From positions 496,001 through 560,000 of the forward strand of contig JANRKB010000043.1 of the NCBI GenBank assembly GCA_033763695.1: 64,000 nucleotides of DNA, in the 5' to 3' direction. This DNA comes from JANRKB01 sp033763695. GTDB taxonomy: Bacteria > Planctomycetota > Phycisphaerae > Phycisphaerales > UBA1924. Positions 26,434 to 35,213 of the stretch are shown piece by piece. How positions within the stretch are numbered: position 1 is the first letter of the stretch; each line of letters opens with the position of its first letter. The position numbers and the translations under genes are program-made. The notes beneath the pieces are model-generated. The model made no database searches, was not told the DNA's origin, and was given only the letters and a program-made list of their open reading frames with translations.

Positions 26434-26883
26434 TTACTGATCGATCATCTGCACGAAGTTCGTCCCCTCGCCGCCCGAGATCGCGTTGATCTCGCGCGTC
26501 AGCAGCGGCGCTTCGCGGTTGTAGTTGATCCAGTGGGCCGTCAGTGCCCCCAGCACCAGCGCGCACACCCATGCGCCGACCTCTCCGCCGCGGGTGTGGC
26601 GGATGAAATAAAGGATGCCCGTCCCGAGCAGGACGGTCGCGAGCTTCCACGCGATGAGTTCAACGGCGGTGCCGCCGTGCATCATCGCCCGGGCCAGCGG
26701 ATTGAGCTCAATCATCCCGACGCTCGTGGCGTACGTCAGCGTCATCACCAGGTCGGCGATGCTCATGGCAAGCACGGCAACCAGCAAAACCACCACCCGA
26801 GGGCGGCGGGAGCGACTCCATACCCCGGCGTAGTACGCCAGGCGTTGTTTCGCCTCCGCCGTGGCAACGTGCGGCGTGTGCAT
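26434..26883 (-). CDS. Small membrane protein, DUF5658-like
   Basis: 149 residues from the ATG at 26883; a TTG 51 bases upstream is the alternative. Three or four hydrophobic helices: VVVLLVAVLAMSIADLVMTL, IAWKLATVLLGTGILYFI and AWVCALVLGALTAHWINYN. The segment ADLVMTLTYATSVGMIELNP, an Asp-x4-Thr then Glu-x-Asn-Pro pattern inside helices, is what DUF5658 proteins show. Function unknown. It is divergent from the large PQQ-propeller gene. Confidence 0.7.
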   Translation of the reverse strand: MHTPHVATAEAKQRLAYYAGVWSRSRRPRVVVLLVAVLAMSIADLVMTLTYATSVGMIELNPLARAMMHGGTAVELIAWKLATVLLGTGILYFIRHTRGGEVGAWVCALVLGALTAHWINYNREAPLLTREINAISGGEGTNFVQMIDQ

Positions 26884-26964
26884 CGCAAGGGGCGATCGGC
26901 CCAACGCCGGGCCGGGTTGAGCCAAGCCACCCAAAGAAGCGACCGATCAGAGGAAAAGGTGCGA

Positions 26965-26970
26965 TAGACT
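26965..26970 (+). promoter_or_regulatory. -10-like hexamer upstream of the PQQ-propeller gene
   Basis: TAGACT in the context GATAGACT, identical to the hexamer before the histidine kinase and feoA. It lies 134 bases before the ATG, so this gene would have a long leader. It is a candidate only. Confidence 0.3.
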
Positions 26971-27104
26971 GGCGAACCGGCGGCAGAGGCGGAACGCATA
27001 AAGAGTTATCACGACCTGGGCCGCACGCGGTGACGTAAGAAGGACCGAGGCCCAAAGCACGGTTCAGGCAGAACTCCTCGGGCGCGGGTTTGGAGCAGTT
27101 TCTG

Positions 27105-30100
27105 ATGCGATCGCGGCCGGATGACATCAATCGATTTGCTCCACGCAGGTGCCCGCCCGCACACCAACTCGCGCGCTGCGCTGGCGTCGCGCTGGCGATC
27201 AGCATCGCGGCGATCCCATTGTCTCCCTTCTCCGCCAGCGCCCAGCTCGCGCCGCTCTACACCGACGACTCGATCAATGCCGCCGAGGCCCTGACGCGCC
27301 TCAATGAGCTTGCCGCATCCGGAAACGTCGGCGAGGCCTCGCGCGTCGCCCAGTCGCTGCTCACCGACGAGGGCGATCGCGTCATCGAGATGCCCGGCGA
27401 CACCAACCTCTTCGGCAGCGTGCGGGCACGCGTGCACGACGCCCTGCGCTCGCGCCCGTCGCTGCTGCGCCGATATCGCGACGACGAGCAGCCCGAGGCG
27501 GCCCGTCTCGTGCAGGCGGACCAGTTGCAGGCCGCCGAGCAGACGCGATCGATGACGCGGGCCGGGCTTGATGCCGCGCTGCGACTGGTTCGCCGACGGC
27601 TCGATGCAGGCAGCTTCGACGCCGCATGGCTCACACTGCGACCCTTGCAGCAACATCCGGATCTCGCGGGCGTCGAGGGCGGCGCGGGCGAGGCGATCGC
27701 CGTGGACGCCGCGGCTCTCAAGGACGCGGCCCACCTCGCGATTGAACTCAGCCGCTATCTGGCGCGCGATGAGGTCAAGGCCCTCGCGTCGTCGTGGGCA
27801 AGCCGCGCCAATGTCGAGGCCGAACTGGCCGCCGCCACGCCCATCGCCCCGCCGGCACGCGCAAGCGTCCGCGGCATCACCCCGATGGACCCGCAGGGCG
27901 AGGTTGACGCCGCCAAGGTGCCCGGCACACCCCTCGCCTGGTTTGTCACCACACCAGCCCGCGGCGGCGACAACGTCAGTGAAGACGACGTCCGATTCGG
28001 CGGCGACGCCCCCGATCGTGCGCTCGCCGACGCGTGGATCATGCCCACCATCGCCGGCGATTCCATCGTCGTCAACGACGGCATGCAGATCAGCGCGTGG
28101 GACCGCTACACGCTCATGCCCATCTGGACGCTCCGCCCACCCGCGCCGCTCGCGCGTGCCGCGGGCTCCGACATGCGCGATGAGCAGATCGTGCAGACGC
28201 GCCTCATCGAAGACGTCAACACCGTGGCGATCGAAGGCAACGTTGGCGTCGGTGTGACGGGATACGCGATCACCACACGCCGCATGGGCGACCCGCGCGT
28301 CCACGCCTTCGATGTCGCCACCGGCAAGCCCCTCTGGTCGCAGAACGTCACATGGCTTGATCGCCAGCTCTCCGACGGCGGAACGATCCGCGGCCCGGCG
28401 GTCATCAGCGATGGCACTGTGATCGTCACCGTCCGCAAGAACTCCAACGCACGCCGCGTGACCAGCCTCTACGCCGCCGGGCTTGATCTGTACTCCGGCG
28501 AACTCAAGTGGCTGAGACTCGTCGGCTCGGTGGGCATGCTCGCCTACGCCCAGTCTTTCCGCGCGACGGACGCGGCGATCGTGCACGACGGCCTCGTCTA
28601 TCGCTCCGACGCGCTCGGCGTCGTGTTTGCGATCGAGGCCGCGACCGGACGCGTCGCGTGGGTCAAGCGACTGACCCCGCCGCCCGACGGCACGCAGACC
28701 CGCGTTAGCAACCCCATCGCGCAGCCCTGGGCGTGCGCGACACCCGTGCTCGACGGCGGCACGCTTCTCGTCATTGATCCAACCACGCGTGACATCCTCC
28801 GTATCGACGCCACCACCGGCGCGACGCTCGCGACCATCCCCGCCGCCGCCAGCGGCAACGCACGCTACTTGGTGCGCACGCGCGACTGGCTCGCCTGCGT
28901 CAGCGAAACCAAAGCGACATTCCTGCCCATCGCCACGCTGGACACCAACCACGCCGTACGCATCGAGATTGAAACACTCGGCCGCGTCACAACCAGCGGC
29001 ACGCGCTTCGCCATGCCGATCCGCGCGGGCGTGGCGCTGGTCGATCCGGCCAACATCAACGCCATCACCACGCTCGCGCTGCAGTCGACCGGCAACGTAC
29101 TTCTCGACGAGGGCCACGCGATCGTCGCCGACGCGACGCGCGTGCAGAGCTATCTGACATGGGATCTGGCGCGAACGCTGCTTCAGAAGCAGGCGACCGC
29201 ACGCCCCGGCGAGCCGCAGCCCGTGCTGACGCTTGCCGAGCTCGCTTATCGCGCGGGCAAGCCCGAGCAGGTCGCCGCAGCCGCCGATCGCGTGCTGGAT
29301 ATCGCCGACCAGGCCAGCGACCCCGCGGCGGGCGCGAACGCGCGGCGGCAGCTCTTCGCACTCCTCTGGAACATCCTTGAGGCCGGACGCGAGAAGTTTG
29401 ATCTGGGCATCGATGCCGCGCCCGCAGTCCGGCCTGAGAACGCCGGTGACAAGGAAGCCCAGGCAGAGACCAGCAGTCAGCGCCCACCTGAAAGCGCGAT
29501 GAGCGCACTCACGCTCCCGCTGTTGGATGACATCGCGACGCGACTTGGTCGGGCGGCAGAGACACCCACCCAGCGTGCATGCCACGCGCTCGCCACCGGC
29601 TGGATCAGCAGCGCCCGCGCCACCAAGGCCGCAGACGTCGCCCGCGCGGTTGAGGCCTATCAGTCGATTCTCGGCGATGACGCCGTGCGCAGCGCCTCGG
29701 CAGGCGCGATCTCGGCCGCTGGTCCCTCCGGCGAAGTGGCCCGCGACCGCCTCGTCGCGCTCATCGGTCGCTGGGGCATCGGCGTGTACGCGTCCTTCTC
29801 CGCACAGGCCCAGCGCGAGCTTTCGCAGCTCGGCCCCACGGCCGGGGCGAAGGAGATCGAGGCGATCGCCCGCCGATATCCCTGCGCGCTGGGCGTTCCA
29901 CGCGCGTGGGCCAACGCCGCGGACATTCGCCTCAAGGCTGGCGACGCAACGCGTGCCAGTGCTGATCTGGCCGCGGGCGTGGATGCCGCACGACGACTCG
30001 CGTCGTGGGGCGTTGCCGATGCCGGCGCGACCAGCCAGGAGCTCGCGCGATCGCTCTTCGCCCTCCTCGCCAAGAGCGGCCGCGAGGGCCACGCCCTGCG

Positions 30101-31499
30101 CCTCGCGCGCGAGTTTCCCGCCGCGGCAGGCGCGGCCGACCTCACCGCGTTGCGTTCGTCGCTTGGCACCCTCAATCGTCGTGCCCGCATCGGGCGCGTC
30201 GCTGGCAGCGAATCCGGAGCCTCGCGCATCCTCGCCGGTTGGACCATCGATGAACCCATCATCATCGACGGCCCCGGACACGCCACAGACCAGGCCCCGC
30301 TCATCAATCTCACCGAGCAGGCGATGGCTGTCTTCGCGCCGCGCATCGAAGACGGCAGGCTCAAGCCGCTCTGGCAGCGCACCTTTGATCGCGCACGCCA
30401 ACCCAAGTTCGTCCGCATCGACTGGGACGCCGCATACGTCTTCTGGCCCGCAAGCCGCGGCGGAAGCGTCGAGCGCATCAACACCGACGGCACATCCGCG
30501 TGGCGCACGCCCGAAATGCGCGAACTCTTCAAGACCCAGCCGCAGGACCCCGAGAACCCCAACACCTTCGAGACGCTCTCCGGCCGCGTCAAGACCACCG
30601 ACCTTCTGATCGCCATGGACGAGCAGTCGCTCTGCGTGATCGAACGCAGCGGACGCATGGGACGGTTCGATCTCGCCACGGGTGCCATCATGTGGTCCGG
30701 GCGACTTCCGCTCAGCCGCGTCTATGACGCCGTGCTCGTCGGTGGCACGCTCCTCGCCGCGGGCACCAGCGAAGACACGCCGCGCGGCACGAACCCCGAG
30801 CAGCCGCTGCTCTGCGCTCTGTCCAAGGAAGGCGGCGAGCCGCGCGTCTTCGACGTGCTCGCCAAGGAGAGCAAGGGCCCCGGCGTGCGCTGGCTGCGCG
30901 CCGCCAAGGACGCCGTCGTTGTCGGGTTTGAAGAGGGCGTCGCGATGGTCAGCGTCAGTGACGGCGTGCTCCGCTGGGGCGTGGTCCGCTCGGCCCTGCA
31001 GCGCACCGCCGACTGCCGCGTCATCGGCGATCGCATCTTTCTGGTCGATCAGGAACGCTCCTTGCAACTCATCGACGCCGCCACCGGCGCCCTCGCCGAA
31101 GATCGCATCGAGGATCGTGGCCGGCTCCGCGACGACGGCGTGCCCGCGCGACTCGCGGTGGTGAACGACCACCTGCTCATCGTCGGTTCACGCGGCGTCG
31201 TCGTACTCAGCAAGGACGGCATCGTCGTCGGCGAAGACTCGACCGACGAACGCACCATCGTCGGCACGCCCATCGTCGGTGAGAACGCCGTGGCGTTCGT
31301 CGGCGGCGAAGTCCCGCCCACGCAGTCGGCGAGCGCCAAGGACGCCGTCGGACTCCGCGTGGTCGCCACCCCCTCCGGGCGGATGCTGCAATCCACCGCA
31401 CTGCTCGTGCCGCGTCTGCCCTCGGCGGTTTGGGCGATTGATGACAAACTTCTGGTGACCAGTGGCCAGGCAACCATCGTGCTCGACGCCGCGCCGTGA
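27105..31499 (+). CDS. Giant exported PQQ-type beta-propeller protein
   Basis: 1,464 residues from the ATG at 27105 (GGAG 11 bases upstream; a TTG at 27090 overlaps that site). A signal peptide ends near PFSASAQ. Residues about 50-220 are helical. Two propeller regions follow, about 280-640 and 1050-1450, with repeats of the form HAFDVATGKPLWSQNVTW, FAIEAATGRVAWVKRL and GRFDLATGAIMWSGRLPL, the Trp-docking pattern of PQQ-like/BamB propellers. A helical tetratricopeptide-like middle (about 660-1000) separates them. There are no quinone-ligand dehydrogenase motifs, so it is probably a scaffold rather than an enzyme. It stands alone between divergent and convergent neighbours. Confidence 0.85.
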   Translation: MRSRPDDINRFAPRRCPPAHQLARCAGVALAISIAAIPLSPFSASAQLAPLYTDDSINAAEALTRLNELAASGNVGEASRVAQSLLTDEGDRVIEMPGDTNLFGSVRARVHDALRSRPSLLRRYRDDEQPEAARLVQADQLQAAEQTRSMTRAGLDAALRLVRRRLDAGSFDAAWLTLRPLQQHPDLAGVEGGAGEAIAVDAAALKDAAHLAIELSRYLARDEVKALASSWASRANVEAELAAATPIAPPARASVRGITPMDPQGEVDAAKVPGTPLAWFVTTPARGGDNVSEDDVRFGGDAPDRALADAWIMPTIAGDSIVVNDGMQISAWDRYTLMPIWTLRPPAPLARAAGSDMRDEQIVQTRLIEDVNTVAIEGNVGVGVTGYAITTRRMGDPRVHAFDVATGKPLWSQNVTWLDRQLSDGGTIRGPAVISDGTVIVTVRKNSNARRVTSLYAAGLDLYSGELKWLRLVGSVGMLAYAQSFRATDAAIVHDGLVYRSDALGVVFAIEAATGRVAWVKRLTPPPDGTQTRVSNPIAQPWACATPVLDGGTLLVIDPTTRDILRIDATTGATLATIPAAASGNARYLVRTRDWLACVSETKATFLPIATLDTNHAVRIEIETLGRVTTSGTRFAMPIRAGVALVDPANINAITTLALQSTGNVLLDEGHAIVADATRVQSYLTWDLARTLLQKQATARPGEPQPVLTLAELAYRAGKPEQVAAAADRVLDIADQASDPAAGANARRQLFALLWNILEAGREKFDLGIDAAPAVRPENAGDKEAQAETSSQRPPESAMSALTLPLLDDIATRLGRAAETPTQRACHALATGWISSARATKAADVARAVEAYQSILGDDAVRSASAGAISAAGPSGEVARDRLVALIGRWGIGVYASFSAQAQRELSQLGPTAGAKEIEAIARRYPCALGVPRAWANAADIRLKAGDATRASADLAAGVDAARRLASWGVADAGATSQELARSLFALLAKSGREGHALRLAREFPAAAGAADLTALRSSLGTLNRRARIGRVAGSESGASRILAGWTIDEPIIIDGPGHATDQAPLINLTEQAMAVFAPRIEDGRLKPLWQRTFDRARQPKFVRIDWDAAYVFWPASRGGSVERINTDGTSAWRTPEMRELFKTQPQDPENPNTFETLSGRVKTTDLLIAMDEQSLCVIERSGRMGRFDLATGAIMWSGRLPLSRVYDAVLVGGTLLAAGTSEDTPRGTNPEQPLLCALSKEGGEPRVFDVLAKESKGPGVRWLRAAKDAVVVGFEEGVAMVSVSDGVLRWGVVRSALQRTADCRVIGDRIFLVDQERSLQLIDAATGALAEDRIEDRGRLRDDGVPARLAVVNDHLLIVGSRGVVVLSKDGIVVGEDSTDERTIVGTPIVGENAVAFVGGEVPPTQSASAKDAVGLRVVATPSGRMLQSTALLVPRLPSAVWAIDDKLLVTSGQATIVLDAAP

Positions 31500-31523
31500 G
31501 TGGGCCGATCCGTCGACGCGCGC

Positions 31524-31997
31524 TTATCGCGGTGCGGCAGTTGCCGAATCGCTCTTGCGCGTCGCCTTCCAGTTGAGTTCGAAGTTGCGTGCGAGTGATT
31601 GCACGCGCCCGAGAAGCGTGCCATCAGGCATCGTTGCGCCCAGCCAGTAATACGGCCCGCCCGACTCGCCCGAAGTGTCGCTCACCATGCAGAACGCGAT
31701 GGTCTGTCCGCGCTCGTCGGGAATGACCCACCACAGACCATTGTCAAACGTCGAGCCGTCGTACACACTGCCCGTGAAGCCATGCGTGCGCTTCGCGCCG
31801 CTCGACGCGGGCGTGATCACCATCTCCTTGATGTACGACCCGTCTTGCGCAGGCGAGAGATCCATCGCCCACGCACCCGCATGTGCCCCAAGCGACGGTT
31901 CGGCCGCGGCATCCGCGACGCGATCGTGATGCGACGCGCACCCGCCGAGAGACGCAAGTGACAGGGCGACAGCACCAACGCGAAGAGGCTTCATCAT
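31524..31997 (-). CDS. Small lipoprotein
   Basis: 157 residues from the ATG at 31997; a second ATG follows at once at 31994. The signal sequence MMKPLRVGAVALSLASLGGC has the lipobox Leu-Gly-Gly-Cys, so the mature protein is lipid-anchored at Cys20. The body is a small beta domain (KEMVITPASSGAKRTHGFTG; FDNGLWWVIPDERGQTIAFC; GPYYWLGATMPDGTLLGRVQ). No family recognised. It is divergent from the DUF2798 gene 72 bases away and convergent with the propeller gene. Confidence 0.7.
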   Translation of the reverse strand: MMKPLRVGAVALSLASLGGCASHHDRVADAAAEPSLGAHAGAWAMDLSPAQDGSYIKEMVITPASSGAKRTHGFTGSVYDGSTFDNGLWWVIPDERGQTIAFCMVSDTSGESGGPYYWLGATMPDGTLLGRVQSLARNFELNWKATRKSDSATAAPR

Positions 31998-32057
31998 GGG
32001 TCTGCTTTCGTGTGCCGCGAAGCGTTGGATGCGGCGCGACAAACGTCGCGCGATGGT

Positions 32058-32063
32058 TACGAT
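32058..32063 (+). promoter_or_regulatory. -10-like hexamer for leaderless DUF2798 gene
   Basis: TACGAT, six bases (GCCTGC), then the ATG at 32070. Confidence 0.45.
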
Positions 32064-32069
32064 GCCTGC

Positions 32070-32291
32070 ATGCTGAGCCGCCGCGGTTCCAACGCGCTGT
32101 TTCTCGTCCTGCTCTGCCTCGTGCTCTCCGGCGTGATCGCGCTGGCAGTCACCATCAGCGCATCGGGACTCACCAGCGGCCTGACCTGGCGATGGACCCG
32201 CGCGTGGGCCGTCGGCATGCTCGTCGCCACGCCCACGGCATTCCTTCTCGTTCCCGCCCTACGCCGATTCTGCGACCGCCTCTCCCGATGA
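32070..32291 (+). CDS. DUF2798-like two-helix membrane protein
   Basis: 73 residues from the ATG at 32070; the frame is open upstream but the family starts here. Two transmembrane helices, NALFLVLLCLVLSGVIALAV (about 8-28) and AWAVGMLVATPTAFLLVPAL (about 45-65), are joined by a Gly/Thr/Trp-rich loop. A short basic tail follows (RRFCDRLSR). Size and layout fit DUF2798, whose function is unknown. Confidence 0.7.
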   Translation: MLSRRGSNALFLVLLCLVLSGVIALAVTISASGLTSGLTWRWTRAWAVGMLVATPTAFLLVPALRRFCDRLSR

Positions 32292-32357
32292 TCAACCGGC
32301 CACTGAGTTCCGCGTCTGTGAGAAACGCAGTGCTCTCGGCGCGCTTGTCTTGACGCC

Positions 32358-32389
32358 CCCTCACAGAGGGAGCGGGTCGGGGGTGGGTG
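32358..32389 (+). repeat. Palindromic G-rich repeat (intergenic)
   Basis: CCCTC-ACA-GAGGG followed by a G-rich tail, AGCGGGTCGGGGGTGGGTG. It has the same layout as the element inside the glycosyltransferase gene at 19127. Confidence 0.5.
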
Positions 32390-32465
32390 CGAGATGCTGA
32401 AGTGACGTGCTCGACGCACTGCGTCGCGCACGTTGCAATCGAGCGCGCAAGAGCAAAAACAAATA

Positions 32466-32484
32466 CCCTCCCTGGTCGGGAGGG
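32466..32484. repeat. Hairpin between convergent genes
   Basis: CCCTCCC-TGGTC-GGGAGGG, seven perfect pairs, without a T-run on either side. It could act as a processing or stop signal for the gene pair, or be a decayed copy of the G-rich repeat. Confidence 0.45.
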
Positions 32485-32527
32485 GTGTCACGATGCGACC
32501 AACGGGTTCGCGCCGACTTGCGTGCGC

Positions 32528-33493
32528 TCAGCCGTTCTTGCGATACCACTCGATCGTGCGCTTCAGGCCTTCTTCAAAGCCCATCTGCGCACGCCAGTTG
32601 AGCAGCTTCGCCGCACGCTCGGTGTCCAGGCAGCGACGCGGCTGGCCGTCGGGCTTGGTCGCGTCCCACGTGATCCCACCCTTGAAGCCCGTGAGCTTCA
32701 CGATGAGTTCAACGAGGTCCTTGATCTTGATCTCCGAGCCATTGCCCAGGTTGATCGGCGTCGGCTCGTCCATCATCTCCGTCGCGCGGATGATGCCCTC
32801 GGCCGCATCATCGACATACAGGAACTCGCGGCTCGCCGAGCCGGTGCCCCAGCACACGATCTCCTTGTCGCCGCGATTCGCCGCCTCCACGCACTTGCGA
32901 ATCAGCGCGGGGATCACGTGGCTCGAGTTGAGGTCGAAGTTGTCAAACGGCCCGTACAGGTTCACCGGCAGCACATACGACGAGCGGAACTTGTACTGCA
33001 GCATGTACGCGTCCAGCATCTGCCACGCCGCCTTCTTCGCGACGCCGTACGGCGCGTTCGTCACCTCCGGATACCCGTTCCACAGGTTCTCTTCCTTGAA
33101 CGGCACGGGCGTGAGGTTTGGATAGGCACAGATCGTTCCGACCTGGACAAACTTGCCGCCGCGCTCGTGCAGGCCATCAAGGCGCCCCTGCTCGATCAGG
33201 TGCAGCGCCATCGCCATGTTGGCGAAGAAGTAGCGGCCCGGGTTCAGGCGGTTGGCGCCGATGCCACCGACCTCCGCGGCCAGGTGAATCACCACATCGG
33301 CCTTGTTCGCGCCGAACGCGCCGCGATACAGCCGCGCGACGTCGACTTCCTTGGTCAGGTCAAAGTCCTTGCGGCGCGGGACGAAGATGTCCGTCACGCC
33401 GCGGGCCTTGAGGCGATCGACCACGTGGCGACCCAAGAAACCGGCGCCGCCGGTGACGATGACACGCTTGCCTTTGAGGTCGAGGGTCGACAT
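32528..33493 (-). CDS. GDP-L-fucose synthase-like NAD(P)-dependent epimerase/reductase
   Basis: 321 residues from the ATG at 33493, preceded by AAGGAA nine bases away; 270 bases of open frame upstream lack start signals. Rossmann motif GGAGFLG (about 15-21), and the extended-SDR catalytic Tyr-x3-Lys in APYGVAKKAAWQ. The substrate region FDLNSSHVIPALIRKCVEAA and the late motif GTGSASREFLYVDDAAEGII are typical of GDP-fucose synthases, which epimerise and reduce GDP-4-keto-6-deoxymannose. The serine usually found before the Tyr is in a GTICAYP context rather than GSSCIYP. No gmd is beside it. It probably supplies surface polysaccharide. Confidence 0.85.
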   Translation of the reverse strand: MSTLDLKGKRVIVTGGAGFLGRHVVDRLKARGVTDIFVPRRKDFDLTKEVDVARLYRGAFGANKADVVIHLAAEVGGIGANRLNPGRYFFANMAMALHLIEQGRLDGLHERGGKFVQVGTICAYPNLTPVPFKEENLWNGYPEVTNAPYGVAKKAAWQMLDAYMLQYKFRSSYVLPVNLYGPFDNFDLNSSHVIPALIRKCVEAANRGDKEIVCWGTGSASREFLYVDDAAEGIIRATEMMDEPTPINLGNGSEIKIKDLVELIVKLTGFKGGITWDATKPDGQPRRCLDTERAAKLLNWRAQMGFEEGLKRTIEWYRKNG

Positions 33494-33812
33494 GGGGTGT
33501 TCCTTGCTGGGCCGAGGGGGATGTTTGGTTAAAGAAAGAGGCGTGTTGTGATTTTGGAAGACATCTGGGGAAAACACTGACTGCTGGCATCTGCATCTCG
33601 CCGATACTGGGGCGACCGGATGCGATCCGGGGCCATTATCGGCAGGACGCCAAGGGTAGTGGCGGCAGTCGTGCAGGAAAAGCAGCACTGCCGCGTTCAG
33701 CGTGCGGCATATCGCGCCATTGCGTTTCTGCGCGGCCGTGCTAGGGTTGTCGCCCCGTCCCAAACCCCGCCTCTGCGACAGCGGGGATCACGCTGGAGAG
33801 TTGATCGGCCGC
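33494..33812. other. Divergent intergenic region between epimerase and glycosyltransferase
   Basis: Contains the perfect inverted repeat CCGGAT-GCG-ATCCGG at 33616-33630 and a GGCAGT/ACTGCC hairpin around 33660-33690. Either could be an operator. A promoter candidate for the rightward gene is listed separately. No gene seen. Confidence 0.45.
33720..33747 (+). promoter_or_regulatory. Candidate promoter of the GT4-like glycosyltransferase gene
   Basis: TTGCGT (33720-33725), a 16-base spacer and TAGGGT (33742-33747). Confidence 0.3.
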
Positions 33813-35081
33813 ATGAAGATTCTCATCCACGAGCCCGATCATGCCGGACACCGGATGACCTTCGTGCGTCACCTGATCCCCGCCTTCTCGGGGCTGGCGG
33901 ACGAGCTGTACGTCAGCGTCACCGCCGCGGCTCTGAACTCGCCCGAGTACAAAACTCAGGTCGAGCCGCTCAAGGACATGTTCCGCTTCGTCGAGTCCCC
34001 GCCCGTGAGCCACGGCGGGCTGCTCGGCTTCGCCCGCTCCAAACTCAGCACGCTCTGCGGCATCGCCCGCAAGGTCAAGGCCGATCATCTGATCGTGCCC
34101 TTCGGCGATGGCCTCGTCCAGTGGACCGGCATGCTCGGTTCGACGATCTGCAACCTGCGTTGGCGCGGCGCGCACGCCGAGGCTCTCATGCTCCGCGGCG
34201 GCTACGGCTATCCCGGCCTCGGCCCCCGCGAACAGCGCAAGACCATGATCGATACCTCGCTCTCGGGGCGCAGCCCGTGGCAGGCCATCCACTACCTCGA
34301 CCCGCTCTCATATGAGTACGTCGCTTCGCTCGGCACGGGGCTCTCGCGCCGCGCCCATCTGATGCCCGATCCGATCGACCCCTGGGTCAGCGTCTCCAAG
34401 GCCGAGGCACGCCGTCGCCTCGGCATCGGCGTCGAGGGACGCTACATCGGCTGCGTCGGCGCGATGACGCCGATCAAGGGCGTTGATCTGCTCATCAAGG
34501 CATTCGCCGCCGCGCGCGTCAGCTCCGGCGACCGTCTGCTGCTGGTCGGCAAGATGGATAACACCGTGCGCGGCCTTGTGCAGCACGACATGGCCGAACT
34601 CGCCAAGCGCGACCGCATCGTCGTCATCGACAGATATGTCAGCGACGAGGAACTCTCGCTCGCCGTCGATGCGATGGACGTCGTGTGTACGCCTTACCCG
34701 AATCACATCGGCTCCGCGAGCATCGTGATCCGCGGCGCGGCCGCCCATCGCCCGGTGCTGGCGCAGGCCTTCGGCTGGATGGGCATGGTCGTGCCCCGCT
34801 TTGGTCTGGGTTGGACCTGCGAGGTGCGCGACCGCGACACCTTCAGCGGCGCGATCCAGCGGGCGCTGGCAAACGCCGAGTACTACCAGTTCGGGCCGAG
34901 CGTTGAGGGCTTTGTCAACTTCCACACCGTGCCCAACTTCATCGCGCACTGGACCCGCAACGTGCGCGAGCGGCTCGGCAAGCCCATGCCCGCCGACATG
35001 GTGTCGTGGGATGATGTCATCCGAAACGAGACGAACACGCCCGCGCCGGCTCCGATCCCGTTCTCCCGCACCGGCGCGTAA
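33813..35081 (+). CDS. GT4-like glycosyltransferase
   Basis: 422 residues from the ATG at 33813; the frame is open upstream. The N-terminus MKILIHEPDHAGHRMTFVRH is a GT-B nucleotide-fold strand with a His-rich acceptor loop. The C-terminal half has the group-1 features IGCVGAMTPIKGVDLLIKAF (donor-binding strand and lysine), RIVVIDRYVSDEELSLAVDA and MDVVCTPYPNHIGSASIVIR, the acidic/serine loop that binds the donor phosphates. It should transfer a sugar from a nucleotide donor. Substrate unknown; the neighbouring GDP-fucose-type gene hints at surface glycan synthesis. Confidence 0.82.
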   Translation: MKILIHEPDHAGHRMTFVRHLIPAFSGLADELYVSVTAAALNSPEYKTQVEPLKDMFRFVESPPVSHGGLLGFARSKLSTLCGIARKVKADHLIVPFGDGLVQWTGMLGSTICNLRWRGAHAEALMLRGGYGYPGLGPREQRKTMIDTSLSGRSPWQAIHYLDPLSYEYVASLGTGLSRRAHLMPDPIDPWVSVSKAEARRRLGIGVEGRYIGCVGAMTPIKGVDLLIKAFAAARVSSGDRLLLVGKMDNTVRGLVQHDMAELAKRDRIVVIDRYVSDEELSLAVDAMDVVCTPYPNHIGSASIVIRGAAAHRPVLAQAFGWMGMVVPRFGLGWTCEVRDRDTFSGAIQRALANAEYYQFGPSVEGFVNFHTVPNFIAHWTRNVRERLGKPMPADMVSWDDVIRNETNTPAPAPIPFSRTGA

Positions 35082-35144
35082 ACCGATCTCGCTGACTCAG
35101 CATCATCGCTCGTCCTGGGGCTTCACGCCACTGTGCCATCGTGC

Positions 35145-35167
35145 CATCGTGCCATGATGCCACGATG
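35145..35167 (+). repeat. Hairpin repeat family B, diverged copy 9
   Basis: CATCGTG-CCATGATGC-CACGATG preceded by CGTGC at 35140-35144. The stem is only seven pairs and the loop differs from other copies. It sits between the convergent glycosyltransferase and mrp genes, with a second CGTGCCATCG just before it. Confidence 0.45.
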
Positions 35168-35213
35168 CCTCATGGCTTGATGCCTTCTTTTCATCCGAAC
35201 ACACTGCCGTCTC

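Noticed and set aside
27009..31172. 1,387-codon open frame antisense to the PQQ-propeller gene
   Set aside because: Same third-position GC artefact; composition is Ala/Gly/Arg/Val with no domain, and the sense frame has a signal peptide and propeller repeats.
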